Source: Dyadobacter sp. 50-39 (GTDB taxonomy: Bacteria; Bacteroidota; Bacteroidia; Cytophagales; Spirosomataceae). From it: a stretch of DNA of 64,000 nucleotides. The notes under the pieces were generated by a model, which was not told where the DNA came from, searched no databases, and saw only the letters and a program-made list of their open reading frames with translations. A program made the translations under genes and the position numbers. Position 1 is the first letter of the stretch. Every line of letters begins with the position of its first letter. Of the stretch, positions 8,160 through 16,689 are shown one piece after another. The stretch spans positions 868,001 through 932,000 of the forward strand of contig MKSR01000040.1 in the NCBI GenBank assembly GCA_001898145.1. Direction: 5' to 3'.

Positions 8160-8876
8160 ATGACTGAAAGAGAACCAGGAGTTGAGCGCTTGTATCCGTC
8201 GATATTCGGAAGAATGGCAACCCGTTACTATTACCTTCGCCAACTTCGCCAGGCTATTGAGGATGTAATCAAGAATTTCGTAGCGCGCGACTCAAGAAAT
8301 TTAACACTGGCAGATTACGGTTGCGGAAACCGGCCGTATGAGTCACTGGTAGCACCCTACGTTCACAAATACATCGGCATTGACCTCCCGGGTAACAAGG
8401 TCGCCGACATTCTGATTTCTCCCGAGGGACGGATCGAGCTTCCCGATGAAAGCCTCGACGTGGTACTGTCCACCCAGGCGCTCGAACACGTCGTAAATCC
8501 CACTGAATACCTGAAAGAAGCACTGAGGGTACTCAAAACAGACGGGCAGCTCATACTCAGCACACACGGCTACTGGATGTTCCACCCCGACCCGACCGAT
8601 TTCTGGCGCTGGACGTCCACCGGATTGAAAAAAGTAGTGACCGATTCCGGTTTCGAAGTAGTCCACTTCCGGGGAATCATCGGCCGCTCGGCAATGGGCC
8701 TTCAACTTTTTCAGGACGGATTCACTTTCGCCCTCCCGCCGTTCCTCCGCCCTGTCCTGGCCCTTATTTTTCAGCCCCTCATTTACCTGTTCGATCAGAT
8801 CCCGTCGCAGGGCGGCAAGGACAAGGATGCCTGTACCTATATCCTCGTAGCGAAAAAGAACGCTCCGAAATCTTAG
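8160..8876 (+). CDS. Class I SAM-dependent methyltransferase
   Basis: A 238-residue methyltransferase of the Methyltransf_11 type. Motif I is LADYGCGNRPY, the acidic end of beta-2 is YIGIDLPG, motif II is VVLSTQALEHV, and post-motif is LRVLKTDGQLILSTHG followed by the YWMFHPDPTDFWRWT block common in glycan-linked methyltransferases. ATG 8160 is preferred over an in-frame GTG/ATG-type start at 8085, because the extra 25 residues are not family-like. The C-terminal third contains a hydrophobic stretch (FALPPFLRPVLALIF) that may touch the membrane. It is followed after 47 bases by a flippase, supporting a role in surface glycan modification. Confidence 0.82.
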   Translation: MTEREPGVERLYPSIFGRMATRYYYLRQLRQAIEDVIKNFVARDSRNLTLADYGCGNRPYESLVAPYVHKYIGIDLPGNKVADILISPEGRIELPDESLDVVLSTQALEHVVNPTEYLKEALRVLKTDGQLILSTHGYWMFHPDPTDFWRWTSTGLKKVVTDSGFEVVHFRGIIGRSAMGLQLFQDGFTFALPPFLRPVLALIFQPLIYLFDQIPSQGGKDKDACTYILVAKKNAPKS

Positions 8877-8923
8877 TCTCATATTACGTAGTCCCGAAGG
8901 GCATGTAATAAAACTTACAGACA

Positions 8924-10387
8924 ATGCGGGTTGATCAGGAAATCAAGAGGGGGACTTTTTTTGTTTTCATATCCAAATACAGCAACATACTCATCGGGCT
9001 GGTCATCAATTCGATACTGGCCCGGTTCCTGTCTCCCAATGAGTACGGCATCGTCGGCGTCGTCACCGTATTCATTACCTTTTTCAGCATTCTGGGCGAC
9101 ATTGGCATCGGTACGGCGATCGTCCAGAACCGCGACCTGACCCCCAAAGACATTTCCGATATTTTCAAAATGTCGATCGTACTGAGCATCTGTCTCGGGC
9201 TATCGTTCTACCTGTTGTCCTACGGCATCGCCTGGTTTTACGAAAGCGATACGTACGTTCTGATCGGGCAGTTGCTGGCGGTGAGCGTGTTTTTCAGCTC
9301 CTTGTCCGGCGTGCCGAGGAGCCTGTTAATGAAAAACAAGTCATTCAAGTTGCTCGGCGGGATCGACATCATTGCAAGCGTCACCACGGGAATTCTGGTG
9401 GTATTTCTCGCCGTGAGAGGTTACAGCTACTACTCGATCGTATGGCGCTCGATCCTCTCCAACCTGATGGCCTGTGTCATGTGCTTCTATTTTTCGAAAC
9501 TCAGATTGATGGGAGGCTTCGGCTTCGGCGGGTTCAGGAAGATTGCCCGGTACTCGGGCTTTCAGTTTGCATTCAATTTCATCAACTACTTTTCCCGTAA
9601 CCTGGACAACATCCTGATCGGCAAATTCATGGGTAACCAAAACCTGGGGATTTACAGCCAGTCCTACCAGCTCATGATGTATCCGGTGGCAAACCTCACG
9701 CACGTGATCACGCCCGTGCTCCATCCCGTGCTAGCGCGGTTTGTGGATCAGCCCAAAATCATTTTTGAAGAGTACCTGAAAGTGGTCAATATCCTCGCCA
9801 TGCTCGGAGTGCCGATCTCGCTCTTCGTCTTCTTTTCATCGAGCGAAGTCGTGTACCTGGTGCTGGGCTCCAAATGGATGGGCGTAGCGCCCGTGTTACA
9901 GATTTTCGGCGCGTCCATCTGGCTGCAAATGGTCAATTCCAGCGGCGGGGCAATCTTCCAGTCGATGGGCCGCACGGATATGCTGTTCAAAATGGGGATA
10001 CTAAGTACATTCACCACCATTTCCGCGACGCTGCTCGGCATTCTCTACTATCAATCCCTCACCCTTACGGCCCTGTGTATTTCGATCGCGATCGCGACGA
10101 ATTTCGTCATCGTGTACTATGTACTGATCGACCGGATCCTGAGCAGCAGTTTCATGAGGTTCCTGAAAGTGATCGCGCAGCACATGAAGCTGGCCGCAGT
10201 ATTGGCTTTGCTGCTGTACCTGACGCAGGTTTTCGCCCCATTCACGCAGGATAATGCAGGGATGATCTACCTGTTCCTGCTCAAATCGGCGATTACAGGC
10301 ATTACCTTCCTGGCATTTCATTTCGAACGGGTGATGGGCACGGCCAGAAAAGTACTGGCCAGTGTGTCGGTCAGGATGAAGTCGTAG
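8924..10387 (+). CDS. Wzx-type polysaccharide/O-antigen flippase
   Basis: A 487-residue polytopic membrane protein of the MATE-like MOP superfamily (polysaccharide_synt, WzxC-like). The N-terminus ISKYSNILIGLVINSILAR with LSPNEYG is characteristic, and about 12 to 14 hydrophobic segments follow. The Wzx family flips undecaprenyl-linked oligosaccharide units across the inner membrane. It completes a minimal glycan set with the methyltransferases and GT4 gene nearby. No polymerase or initiating glycosyltransferase is in the window. The last 17 bases overlap the 3' end of the convergent gene at 10371-11342. Confidence 0.87.
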   Translation: MRVDQEIKRGTFFVFISKYSNILIGLVINSILARFLSPNEYGIVGVVTVFITFFSILGDIGIGTAIVQNRDLTPKDISDIFKMSIVLSICLGLSFYLLSYGIAWFYESDTYVLIGQLLAVSVFFSSLSGVPRSLLMKNKSFKLLGGIDIIASVTTGILVVFLAVRGYSYYSIVWRSILSNLMACVMCFYFSKLRLMGGFGFGGFRKIARYSGFQFAFNFINYFSRNLDNILIGKFMGNQNLGIYSQSYQLMMYPVANLTHVITPVLHPVLARFVDQPKIIFEEYLKVVNILAMLGVPISLFVFFSSSEVVYLVLGSKWMGVAPVLQIFGASIWLQMVNSSGGAIFQSMGRTDMLFKMGILSTFTTISATLLGILYYQSLTLTALCISIAIATNFVIVYYVLIDRILSSSFMRFLKVIAQHMKLAAVLALLLYLTQVFAPFTQDNAGMIYLFLLKSAITGITFLAFHFERVMGTARKVLASVSVRMKS

Positions 10388-11342
10388 TACCTACGCTTTC
10401 CGGCCTGACAGATTTGCGCACGCCTTTATCCCTCAGCATCTGGCTGATTTGCTTCGCCATAAAAACCGACGCCTCGATTTCCGCTTTCCGGATGGCGACG
10501 CTTTCGATATTGAAGCCAAAAGGAATAGAGCGCTGCATGCAGAATGCGGTCAGCTCGGAAGCGATGTCGAGGCATATATTCACCGACCGTTCCAGCATGT
10601 CGCCCGACTGCCTGAGATCCTCTTTCACGTCTTCCGGGACATTGATACCGAGCCAATCCATGAATTGCAGCGTTTTCTCCGATCCGCAGGCCGTGATGGT
10701 GAAAATGATGGTAGGCGGCACAACTTTCCGGCTGTCGCACCGCTGCGCGAGGTCTTCAATGACCTGCTTTGCATATTCGATATTGAAGACGCATTGTGAA
10801 ATGAAGTACGACACCCCGCATTCCATTTTATCCAGTATCCGCACGTCTTCGTCTTGCAGCAGCTTGTGCCGCTCGGGAATGGTCACCGCGCCGATAACCG
10901 ACGTTTCTTCATGCTTGCGCCAGATCCTGTAAGCTTCGGGAAGACTGGTTCTTACAGGGAAATCGGGCGCCGGGACGCCTACGAAAACCGGGTAAAAGCG
11001 CTGCTTGTGCAGTACGTCGAGCCATTCCGACAACTCTTCCCCGGAAAACTTGCCGGCAGGGCGGTAAATGATTTTCGGGACGTCGAGCGTACCCAGGTGT
11101 TCCGAAGCAAATAGCAGGGGGTCCAGCGAGTTCTGGAACGGAAACGGCCTTTCCTCCTTTGTCCGGGCCGATTCGTCCTGCACGTCGTACACGACCAGCG
11201 CATCGATATCCAGGGCCGCCAACCGCTCCATGGTTTTTTGGGCAATTTCGGCGACGCGTTCAATAGTGGTGTCGGCTTTGGGGGGCGTGATGCCGTAAAG
11301 CACCACTCCCGACTCATGGGATTTGATCTTGTTCAGAAACAT
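10371..11342 (-). CDS. Divergent methylenetetrahydrofolate reductase-like protein
   Basis: A 323-residue TIM-barrel protein with the overall order of the MetF/MTHFR family: VLYGITPPKAD at the first strand, DALVVYDVQDES, the VFVGVPAPDFP region, and GVSYFISQCVFNIEYAKQVIEDL, which matches the GADFxxTQxFFD region of MTHFR. It lacks the usual SFEFFPP start of MetF and several folate-site residues look changed, so it is probably a paralogue with a different or unknown substrate rather than the housekeeping reductase. It overlaps the flippase gene tail-to-tail by 17 bases. Nothing follows it on the same strand. Confidence 0.65.
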   Translation of the reverse strand: MFLNKIKSHESGVVLYGITPPKADTTIERVAEIAQKTMERLAALDIDALVVYDVQDESARTKEERPFPFQNSLDPLLFASEHLGTLDVPKIIYRPAGKFSGEELSEWLDVLHKQRFYPVFVGVPAPDFPVRTSLPEAYRIWRKHEETSVIGAVTIPERHKLLQDEDVRILDKMECGVSYFISQCVFNIEYAKQVIEDLAQRCDSRKVVPPTIIFTITACGSEKTLQFMDWLGINVPEDVKEDLRQSGDMLERSVNICLDIASELTAFCMQRSIPFGFNIESVAIRKAEIEASVFMAKQISQMLRDKGVRKSVRPESVGTTTSS

Positions 11343-11972
11343 GCTGTTACTTGAAATTCGGCTTCCTGCCGCTGCTCTTTGATAAGACTACCTGCATCCT
11401 GGACCTCTTTCGCCGCCACCAGTTCCTCCCGTCCATTCTTCAAACTAAACATCATTTTCTGAATTTATTGCTACTCAACTTCCGTGCTGCCGATATTTTT
11501 TATCATCCAGCGCCACGGAGGTTCCCACCGGAATGGCCGTTCCGCACAACCGGCTGCCACCTTCATCATGGGTATCCAACCGGCAAAGGAAAATAGTACT
11601 ACACCTGGAAAAGGATTAATTACAAAATTGAACTTTTCCAATAATGCTTATTTTGCAAAAACCTGCTTCCAAATTGCTCCGTCACGTTGAATAAAAGGGC
11701 TTGAAAATTGTCACTATGTTACTGCCAAATCGCTTTAATATATACGTAAAATATTTAATATCAGATAAATATATATTTTGGAATATATACGTCTACATGT
11801 ATTTCTACAAATAGAATATGTATTTGGTAGGCTTATAAATATAGTTTTACACGCCCGATATCGGATCTTTGTTTTATCAAAATCGACTTATATTCATAAA
11901 TTTTATTTAATTATTTCAAGATATAGGATGTATATTAATGTATGACCAACACATTACTAAACGTCCTGTATT
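11343..11972. other. Long intergenic region, AT-rich, no convincing gene
   Basis: These 630 bases separate two divergently placed genes. The part from about 11640 is very AT-rich. An 11-base direct repeat AATATATACGT occurs at 11737-11747 and 11782-11792 (45 bases apart). A short open frame (11351-11596) has no signal, no family resemblance and biased composition, and I do not call it. The region probably holds the promoter of the T9SS protein at 11973. Confidence 0.5.
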
Positions 11973-13058
11973 ATGAAAACACTTCACGCATTAGCATTGA
12001 CTTTGATGACAAGTTTGTGTACCTCTCTCGCAGTGGCCGACCCCTGTTTTCTGGGCGATGGCCTGATTGAATTAAACAGTGTTTCCGCTTCCGGAGAAAA
12101 TTGCATTGCCAACGTCAAATACTCCTTTACGCTTACTAAAAACAACGGTAACAAATTCGCTTACATCCACTTCTGGCTGACGAGCGCCTACTCCGCCCCC
12201 GAATATAAAAAGGGACCTACCAAAGACGAACTCGGCAATACGCTGGCGACCATCGCGCTCAGCACCGATTCCCCGGTCACTTTACTGCCCGACTATTCGC
12301 CCGACAACACCGTCACGCCGCTATTTGCAGGGCTAACGGTAAGTGAAACCGACCTCGGCGGCGGGCAGTTCAGGATTACAGTCGACAATATCCAGCTGTT
12401 GGTACCCGGCGCGTGCTCGGAACTCCCCAACATCGTGGCCGACGTATGGGCTACCCAATCCAACGACAAGGAGACCCCACCGGTACAATGCCTGTACAAA
12501 GGCGGCAACACCATCCTGCCCGTGACATTGGCCCGCTTCAACGGCACATTGCTCGACAATGCCGTAAGCCTGTCGTGGACAACCACGGAGCAAACAGACA
12601 GCCGTTATTTCGCCATTGAAAGAAGTGCAGACGCGCGCGAATTCGGACAGGTGGGCCGGGTGGAAATAGGAGGAAACTCGCGGGCAACCCAGCAATACCA
12701 GTTTACCGATACGCGACCCATGCCGGGTGCAAACTACTACCGGTTAAGGATTGTCGACCTGGATGGAAGTTTCCAGTTTTCGCGCATGATCGCTATCGAC
12801 AACGGACCTGGCCGCGTGGCATTTGAATTGCTCGGCAATCCGGCATCGGGCCGCGAAATCAGGTTCCTGCTGAAAAATGAAGACGCTTCGGCGATCCGCT
12901 TGTACAATGTTTCCGGAAAGGCCGTCCGGTTTGACTTGGGCCGGTCGGGAAATGAGTTTGTCATAAAACCGAAAGGTAACCTGTCGGCGGGCTTGTACCT
13001 GCTTTCGCTTCAACGCGCAGGGGCGCAGCTCGTGACCAAACAAGTACTCGTTCCCTAG
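11973..13058 (+). CDS. Secreted protein with T9SS type A sorting domain
   Basis: A 361-residue exported protein. Residues 1-22 form a signal peptide (MKTLHALALTLMTSLCTSLAVA). The N-terminal domain (about 23-180) has four cysteines (DPCFLG, GENCIAN, GACSEL, VQCLY) and an Ig-like beta pattern of unknown family. The middle region (about 185-270) is a PVTLARFNGTLLDNAVSLSWTT-type beta domain often found before T9SS tails. The final 75 residues (LLGNPASGREI to LSAGLYLLSLQRAG) are a type A sorting domain that directs export and surface attachment or release by the type IX system. The function of the passenger is unknown. A strong terminator follows. Confidence 0.83.
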   Translation: MKTLHALALTLMTSLCTSLAVADPCFLGDGLIELNSVSASGENCIANVKYSFTLTKNNGNKFAYIHFWLTSAYSAPEYKKGPTKDELGNTLATIALSTDSPVTLLPDYSPDNTVTPLFAGLTVSETDLGGGQFRITVDNIQLLVPGACSELPNIVADVWATQSNDKETPPVQCLYKGGNTILPVTLARFNGTLLDNAVSLSWTTTEQTDSRYFAIERSADAREFGQVGRVEIGGNSRATQQYQFTDTRPMPGANYYRLRIVDLDGSFQFSRMIAIDNGPGRVAFELLGNPASGREIRFLLKNEDASAIRLYNVSGKAVRFDLGRSGNEFVIKPKGNLSAGLYLLSLQRAGAQLVTKQVLVP

Positions 13059-13113
13059 GGACGACCGGCATCCCCTTAAGAACGATAGAGGATCGAAACA
13101 ACAGGGGATTTTT

Positions 13114-13149
13114 GCAGTAGCGGACGAAAGCCCGCTACTGCTTTTTTTT
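13114..13149 (+). terminator. Rho-independent terminator after the T9SS protein
   Basis: A perfect 10-bp stem, GCAGTAGCGG (13114-13123) with CCGCTACTGC (13132-13141), has an 8-base loop and is followed by eight T residues at 13142-13149. It ends the 11973-13058 transcript. Confidence 0.88.
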
Positions 13150-13230
13150 GCCCTCACCATACAAGGATACGTCTCCCGTAGTGTCCCTGCCTGCCAGTAC
13201 ATTGCTTTTTCACAAGTCCCTGCCCGGGTA

Positions 13231-13274
13231 CATTTTAATCTTAATTTAAGTCCATTTTAACCGCATTTAAATCT
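13231..13274 (+). repeat. Four 11-bp imperfect tandem repeats upstream of susC
   Basis: Units CATTTTAATCT, TAATTTAAGTC, CATTTTAACCG and CATTTAAATCT follow each other without gaps at 13231, 13242, 13253 and 13264. All share ATTTAA-like cores in the same helical phase. Tandem 11-bp direct repeats are the usual binding architecture of OmpR/PhoB-family response regulators. The block lies about 300 bases before the SusC start and downstream of the terminator, so it is placed to control the SusC/SusD pair. The gap from 13059 to 13571 otherwise holds only the terminator. Confidence 0.5.
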
Positions 13275-13571
13275 GCACAGGCCTCTTTTGGACTATATTT
13301 TTTAAAAATATTAATATCCCCCTCCCCCTGACATCGAATTGAATTGCGCCTGCCGGACGGCATCAGGCTATGGCTTTGCCATGCCCGGAATTTTACTGAA
13401 ACCTGAAATTATTACTAAAACTGTTTGAAAATCATGATGCATATCCGCTCCCCGTCGCTCCCGCCGGACACCCCTCCACGTACTTTCCAAAACAAAACGC
13501 TTGATAAAACACTAACTAATTTCTGCATGAAAAGTGATGTACAACCGCCCGTCACACGGTCGGGAGGGATT

Positions 13572-16500
13572 ATGAAAATAGTCCTGCTAAACCTTTTGCT
13601 CCTGATCTCCCTATGCTCCGGTGCCAGCGCTTACGCCGGCCGGACCGCCGACAAGAAAATCACCGGTAAGGTGGTCGATTCCAAAGATTCTTCCCCGCTT
13701 CCCGGTGTGAATGTGCTCATCAAAGGAACCGGCACCGGTACTTCCACCGACGCCAATGGTAATTACGAGATCAACGTCCCCAACGAATCCAGCGTGCTGG
13801 TATTCAGCTTTGTAGGGTTTACCACCCAGGAAATTGCGGTCGGTGCACAGTCGGTGATCGACGTCAACCTGGCTACCGACGCGAAAGCGCTGACCGAGGT
13901 GGTCGTGATCGGGTACGGTACCGTTCGCAAATCGGACCTCACCGGCGCGGTGGCTACCATCAAGGGTGAGCAGCTGGTAGACAAGCCCGTACCCAACGTA
14001 TCTCAGGCCCTGCAAGGTAAAATTGCCGGCGTGGAGGTAAGCGTAAACAGCAATGCGCCCGGTGCCGCCGCCAAAGTGCGCGTACGCGGTATCGGTTCCA
14101 TCAACTCCAACATCGACCCGCTTTATGTGGTGGACGGGGTGATCGGGGTGGACGGAAACTCGATCAACCCGAATGACATTGCTTCGCTCGAAGTATTGAA
14201 AGACGCCTCTTCCACAGCCATCTACGGCGCAAGGGGTGCCAATGGGGTGATCATGATCACCACCAAACGCGGGCGCGCGGGTACTATGAAGGTGTCCTAC
14301 GATGGCAATGTGAACGTGAGCGACCTTTACCGCCACGTGAAAACACTGAATTCCGACGAATTCGTGAAGGTGTACAACGAGGCCTATGCCAACGGTACCA
14401 AATTTGACCCGGCCGGCGGCACCTGGACGCCTCCTGCCCTACTGAACCATGCCAACTTCCCGCTGCTCTTCGACGCCAACGACAAGCCGCTGTACAATAC
14501 CAATTGGGAGAAAGAAGTGTACAAGCCGGCCATTTCGACCAACCATGCGCTTAATTTCCAGGGTGGAAACGATAAGACGCTATTCAGCCTCTCCCTCGGT
14601 TACCTGAACCAGAACGGCTTGATGGCCACCTCCGCATTCAAGCGGTACAATCTGCGGTTCACGGTGGATACCGATATCAACAAGTGGCTGAAAGTGGGCG
14701 GAAGCCTGTCGCTGATCAACAGCCGCCAACGGCTGGTGTCAGACGGTAACGGCGGACTGAATGTGCCCCGTATGGTGTCGGAGGAAGTGCCTATTCTGCC
14801 TGTCAAATATCCGGACGGCACCTGGGCCGGTAACAACGACATCGCCGGACTGGAAGGCGGCCCGAATCCGGTGAACATTGCCCACAACCGGTATACCATC
14901 AATAATACGCTCCAATCGCTCGGGAACACGTATTTACTGTTCCACATTGCCAAGGACCTGGATTTTAAGACGGACCTCGGATTTAACCTGCAATCGCAGA
15001 AAAACAATTATTTCTCTTCTCAAAACCTGGCGCATATGTCGGCCGACCAGGGCGGGGTGGCCAACATCCGCGGGTATTTGAACACCTACTGGCAGTCGGA
15101 AAACTACCTGACCTGGAACAAGACGATTAACCAGCGGCACCGCTTCACCGCGCTGCTCGGGGCGTCATGGCAGCAGTACAACCAGGAGACCGATTTCGTT
15201 GAAACACAAAACTTTATCGACGATATCTTCCAGTGGCATACGCTCGGTTCCGGCTCCGTGAGAAGCTCTTCCACCTCTGCCGATTACAAGTGGGCCATGA
15301 ACTCGTATTTTGCCCGCGCCACCTATAACCTCGACGAGAAGTATCTTTTCACGGCTACCGGCCGGTACGATGGTTCGTCGAAGTTCGGGGCGAACAACAA
15401 ATATGCATTTTTCCCTTCGGTAGGTGCCGCCTGGCGCTTGTCGGAAGAGGGTTTCCTGAAAGGCAACAAGACGATCACCAACCTGAAACTCCGCGCCAGC
15501 TACGGGCTTTCGGGTAATCAGGAAATTGGTCAGTACCAATCCATTGCACAAATCCAGCCGGGGACGACCAATGCCACCAGCACCGTGCTCAACGGCGCAT
15601 TGCAGTCGACTTTGCTGCCGAGCTATCTGGGCAACCCTAATTTGAGATGGGAGAAGTCGTTGCAGTTCGACGCGGGCGTGGAACTGGGTATCCGCGAGAA
15701 CATCGATCTGACGGTTGACTACTACAACCGCGTGACGAAAGACCTGCTCCTGCAGGCGCCCATTCCATGGTCAGCCGGCGAGGTGAATGCGAATGTGTAC
15801 CAAAACGTCGGGTCCGTCAGGAACTCGGGTTTTGAAGTGAGCCTGAACACGACGAATATCGAGACGCGCAACTTCTCCTGGACCACCAACTTCATTTTCG
15901 CGAGCAATGCCAACAAGATCCTGAAACTCAACAAGGGCAATGCAGACATTTTCCCGGGCCCCAACTTCCTGGGCCAGACCAACATCCTGCGCGTAGGCGA
16001 GCCGATCGGTTCGTTGTACGGCATGACCCGGCTGGGGACTTACAGCACCGACGAAGCGGCCCTCGCTGCCGAGCATAACCTGAAACCCGGCGACAGGAAG
16101 TACATCTACAATGCCGACGGCAGCAATTATTACAGCATTATCGGCCGTACCACCCCCAAATGGACGGGTAGCTTCAACAGCACTATGAAGTACAAGGGCT
16201 GGGATTTCTCCTTCAATATCCGGTTTGTAGAAGGCTTGAATACGGCAGCGACTTTCAAGCATTCGGTGGAGGACAGACAGACCATCGCGAACAGCCTTGC
16301 GACCGTTCTGGATGCCTGGACGCCTACCCACCAGAATACCATGATTTCGCAGGTACGCAACTACAAATTCGCCCAGGATTCGCATTTCGACACCTGGTGG
16401 GTTGAAAACGGCTCGTTTATCCGCGGCCAGAATTTCATGCTCGGCTACTCATTCAACGATCCCGTGCTCGAAAAGCTGAAAATTGATCGCCTGCGCCTGT

Positions 16501-16670
16501 ACGCAAGTGTCCAAAACCTGTTTGTGATCACGAAATATACTGGTTACGACCCCGAAGTAGACACATTCAACTCCGGCTACGGGGCCAACACCGCTTTCTC
16601 GCAAAACCTGGATTTCTTCTCCAATCCCCGCCCGCGGGTTTGGAACCTGGGCCTGACACTTACTTTTTAA
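13572..16670 (+). CDS. SusC/RagA-family TonB-linked outer-membrane transporter
   Basis: About 1032 residues from ATG 13572. A signal peptide (MKIVLLNLLLLISLCSGASAYA) precedes a carboxypeptidase-like regulatory domain (KITGKVVDSKDSSPLPGVNVLIKG), then the SusC plug signature VVVIGYGTVRKSDLTGAV, LYVVDGVIG and ASSTAIYGARGANGVIMITTK, and a long beta-barrel ending NLGLTLTF. The frame is open upstream (ATGs at 13434, 13437 and 13527), so a longer N-terminus is possible. 13572 is preferred for its signal peptide and the GGAGGG just before it. SusC proteins import glycans or other large nutrients through the outer membrane with a SusD lid. The SusD gene follows after 19 bases. No glycoside hydrolase is adjacent, so the substrate is open. 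Confidence 0.93.
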   Translation: MKIVLLNLLLLISLCSGASAYAGRTADKKITGKVVDSKDSSPLPGVNVLIKGTGTGTSTDANGNYEINVPNESSVLVFSFVGFTTQEIAVGAQSVIDVNLATDAKALTEVVVIGYGTVRKSDLTGAVATIKGEQLVDKPVPNVSQALQGKIAGVEVSVNSNAPGAAAKVRVRGIGSINSNIDPLYVVDGVIGVDGNSINPNDIASLEVLKDASSTAIYGARGANGVIMITTKRGRAGTMKVSYDGNVNVSDLYRHVKTLNSDEFVKVYNEAYANGTKFDPAGGTWTPPALLNHANFPLLFDANDKPLYNTNWEKEVYKPAISTNHALNFQGGNDKTLFSLSLGYLNQNGLMATSAFKRYNLRFTVDTDINKWLKVGGSLSLINSRQRLVSDGNGGLNVPRMVSEEVPILPVKYPDGTWAGNNDIAGLEGGPNPVNIAHNRYTINNTLQSLGNTYLLFHIAKDLDFKTDLGFNLQSQKNNYFSSQNLAHMSADQGGVANIRGYLNTYWQSENYLTWNKTINQRHRFTALLGASWQQYNQETDFVETQNFIDDIFQWHTLGSGSVRSSSTSADYKWAMNSYFARATYNLDEKYLFTATGRYDGSSKFGANNKYAFFPSVGAAWRLSEEGFLKGNKTITNLKLRASYGLSGNQEIGQYQSIAQIQPGTTNATSTVLNGALQSTLLPSYLGNPNLRWEKSLQFDAGVELGIRENIDLTVDYYNRVTKDLLLQAPIPWSAGEVNANVYQNVGSVRNSGFEVSLNTTNIETRNFSWTTNFIFASNANKILKLNKGNADIFPGPNFLGQTNILRVGEPIGSLYGMTRLGTYSTDEAALAAEHNLKPGDRKYIYNADGSNYYSIIGRTTPKWTGSFNSTMKYKGWDFSFNIRFVEGLNTAATFKHSVEDRQTIANSLATVLDAWTPTHQNTMISQVRNYKFAQDSHFDTWWVENGSFIRGQNFMLGYSFNDPVLEKLKIDRLRLYASVQNLFVITKYTGYDPEVDTFNSGYGANTAFSQNLDFFSNPRPRVWNLGLTLTF

Positions 16671-16689
16671 ACCGCAACTACAATAGAAT

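Noticed and set aside
11351-11596. 81-codon frame in the long gap after the MTHFR-like gene
   Set aside because: Composition is atypical (many Phe, His, Leu and Pro), and there is no signal, family or operon support.
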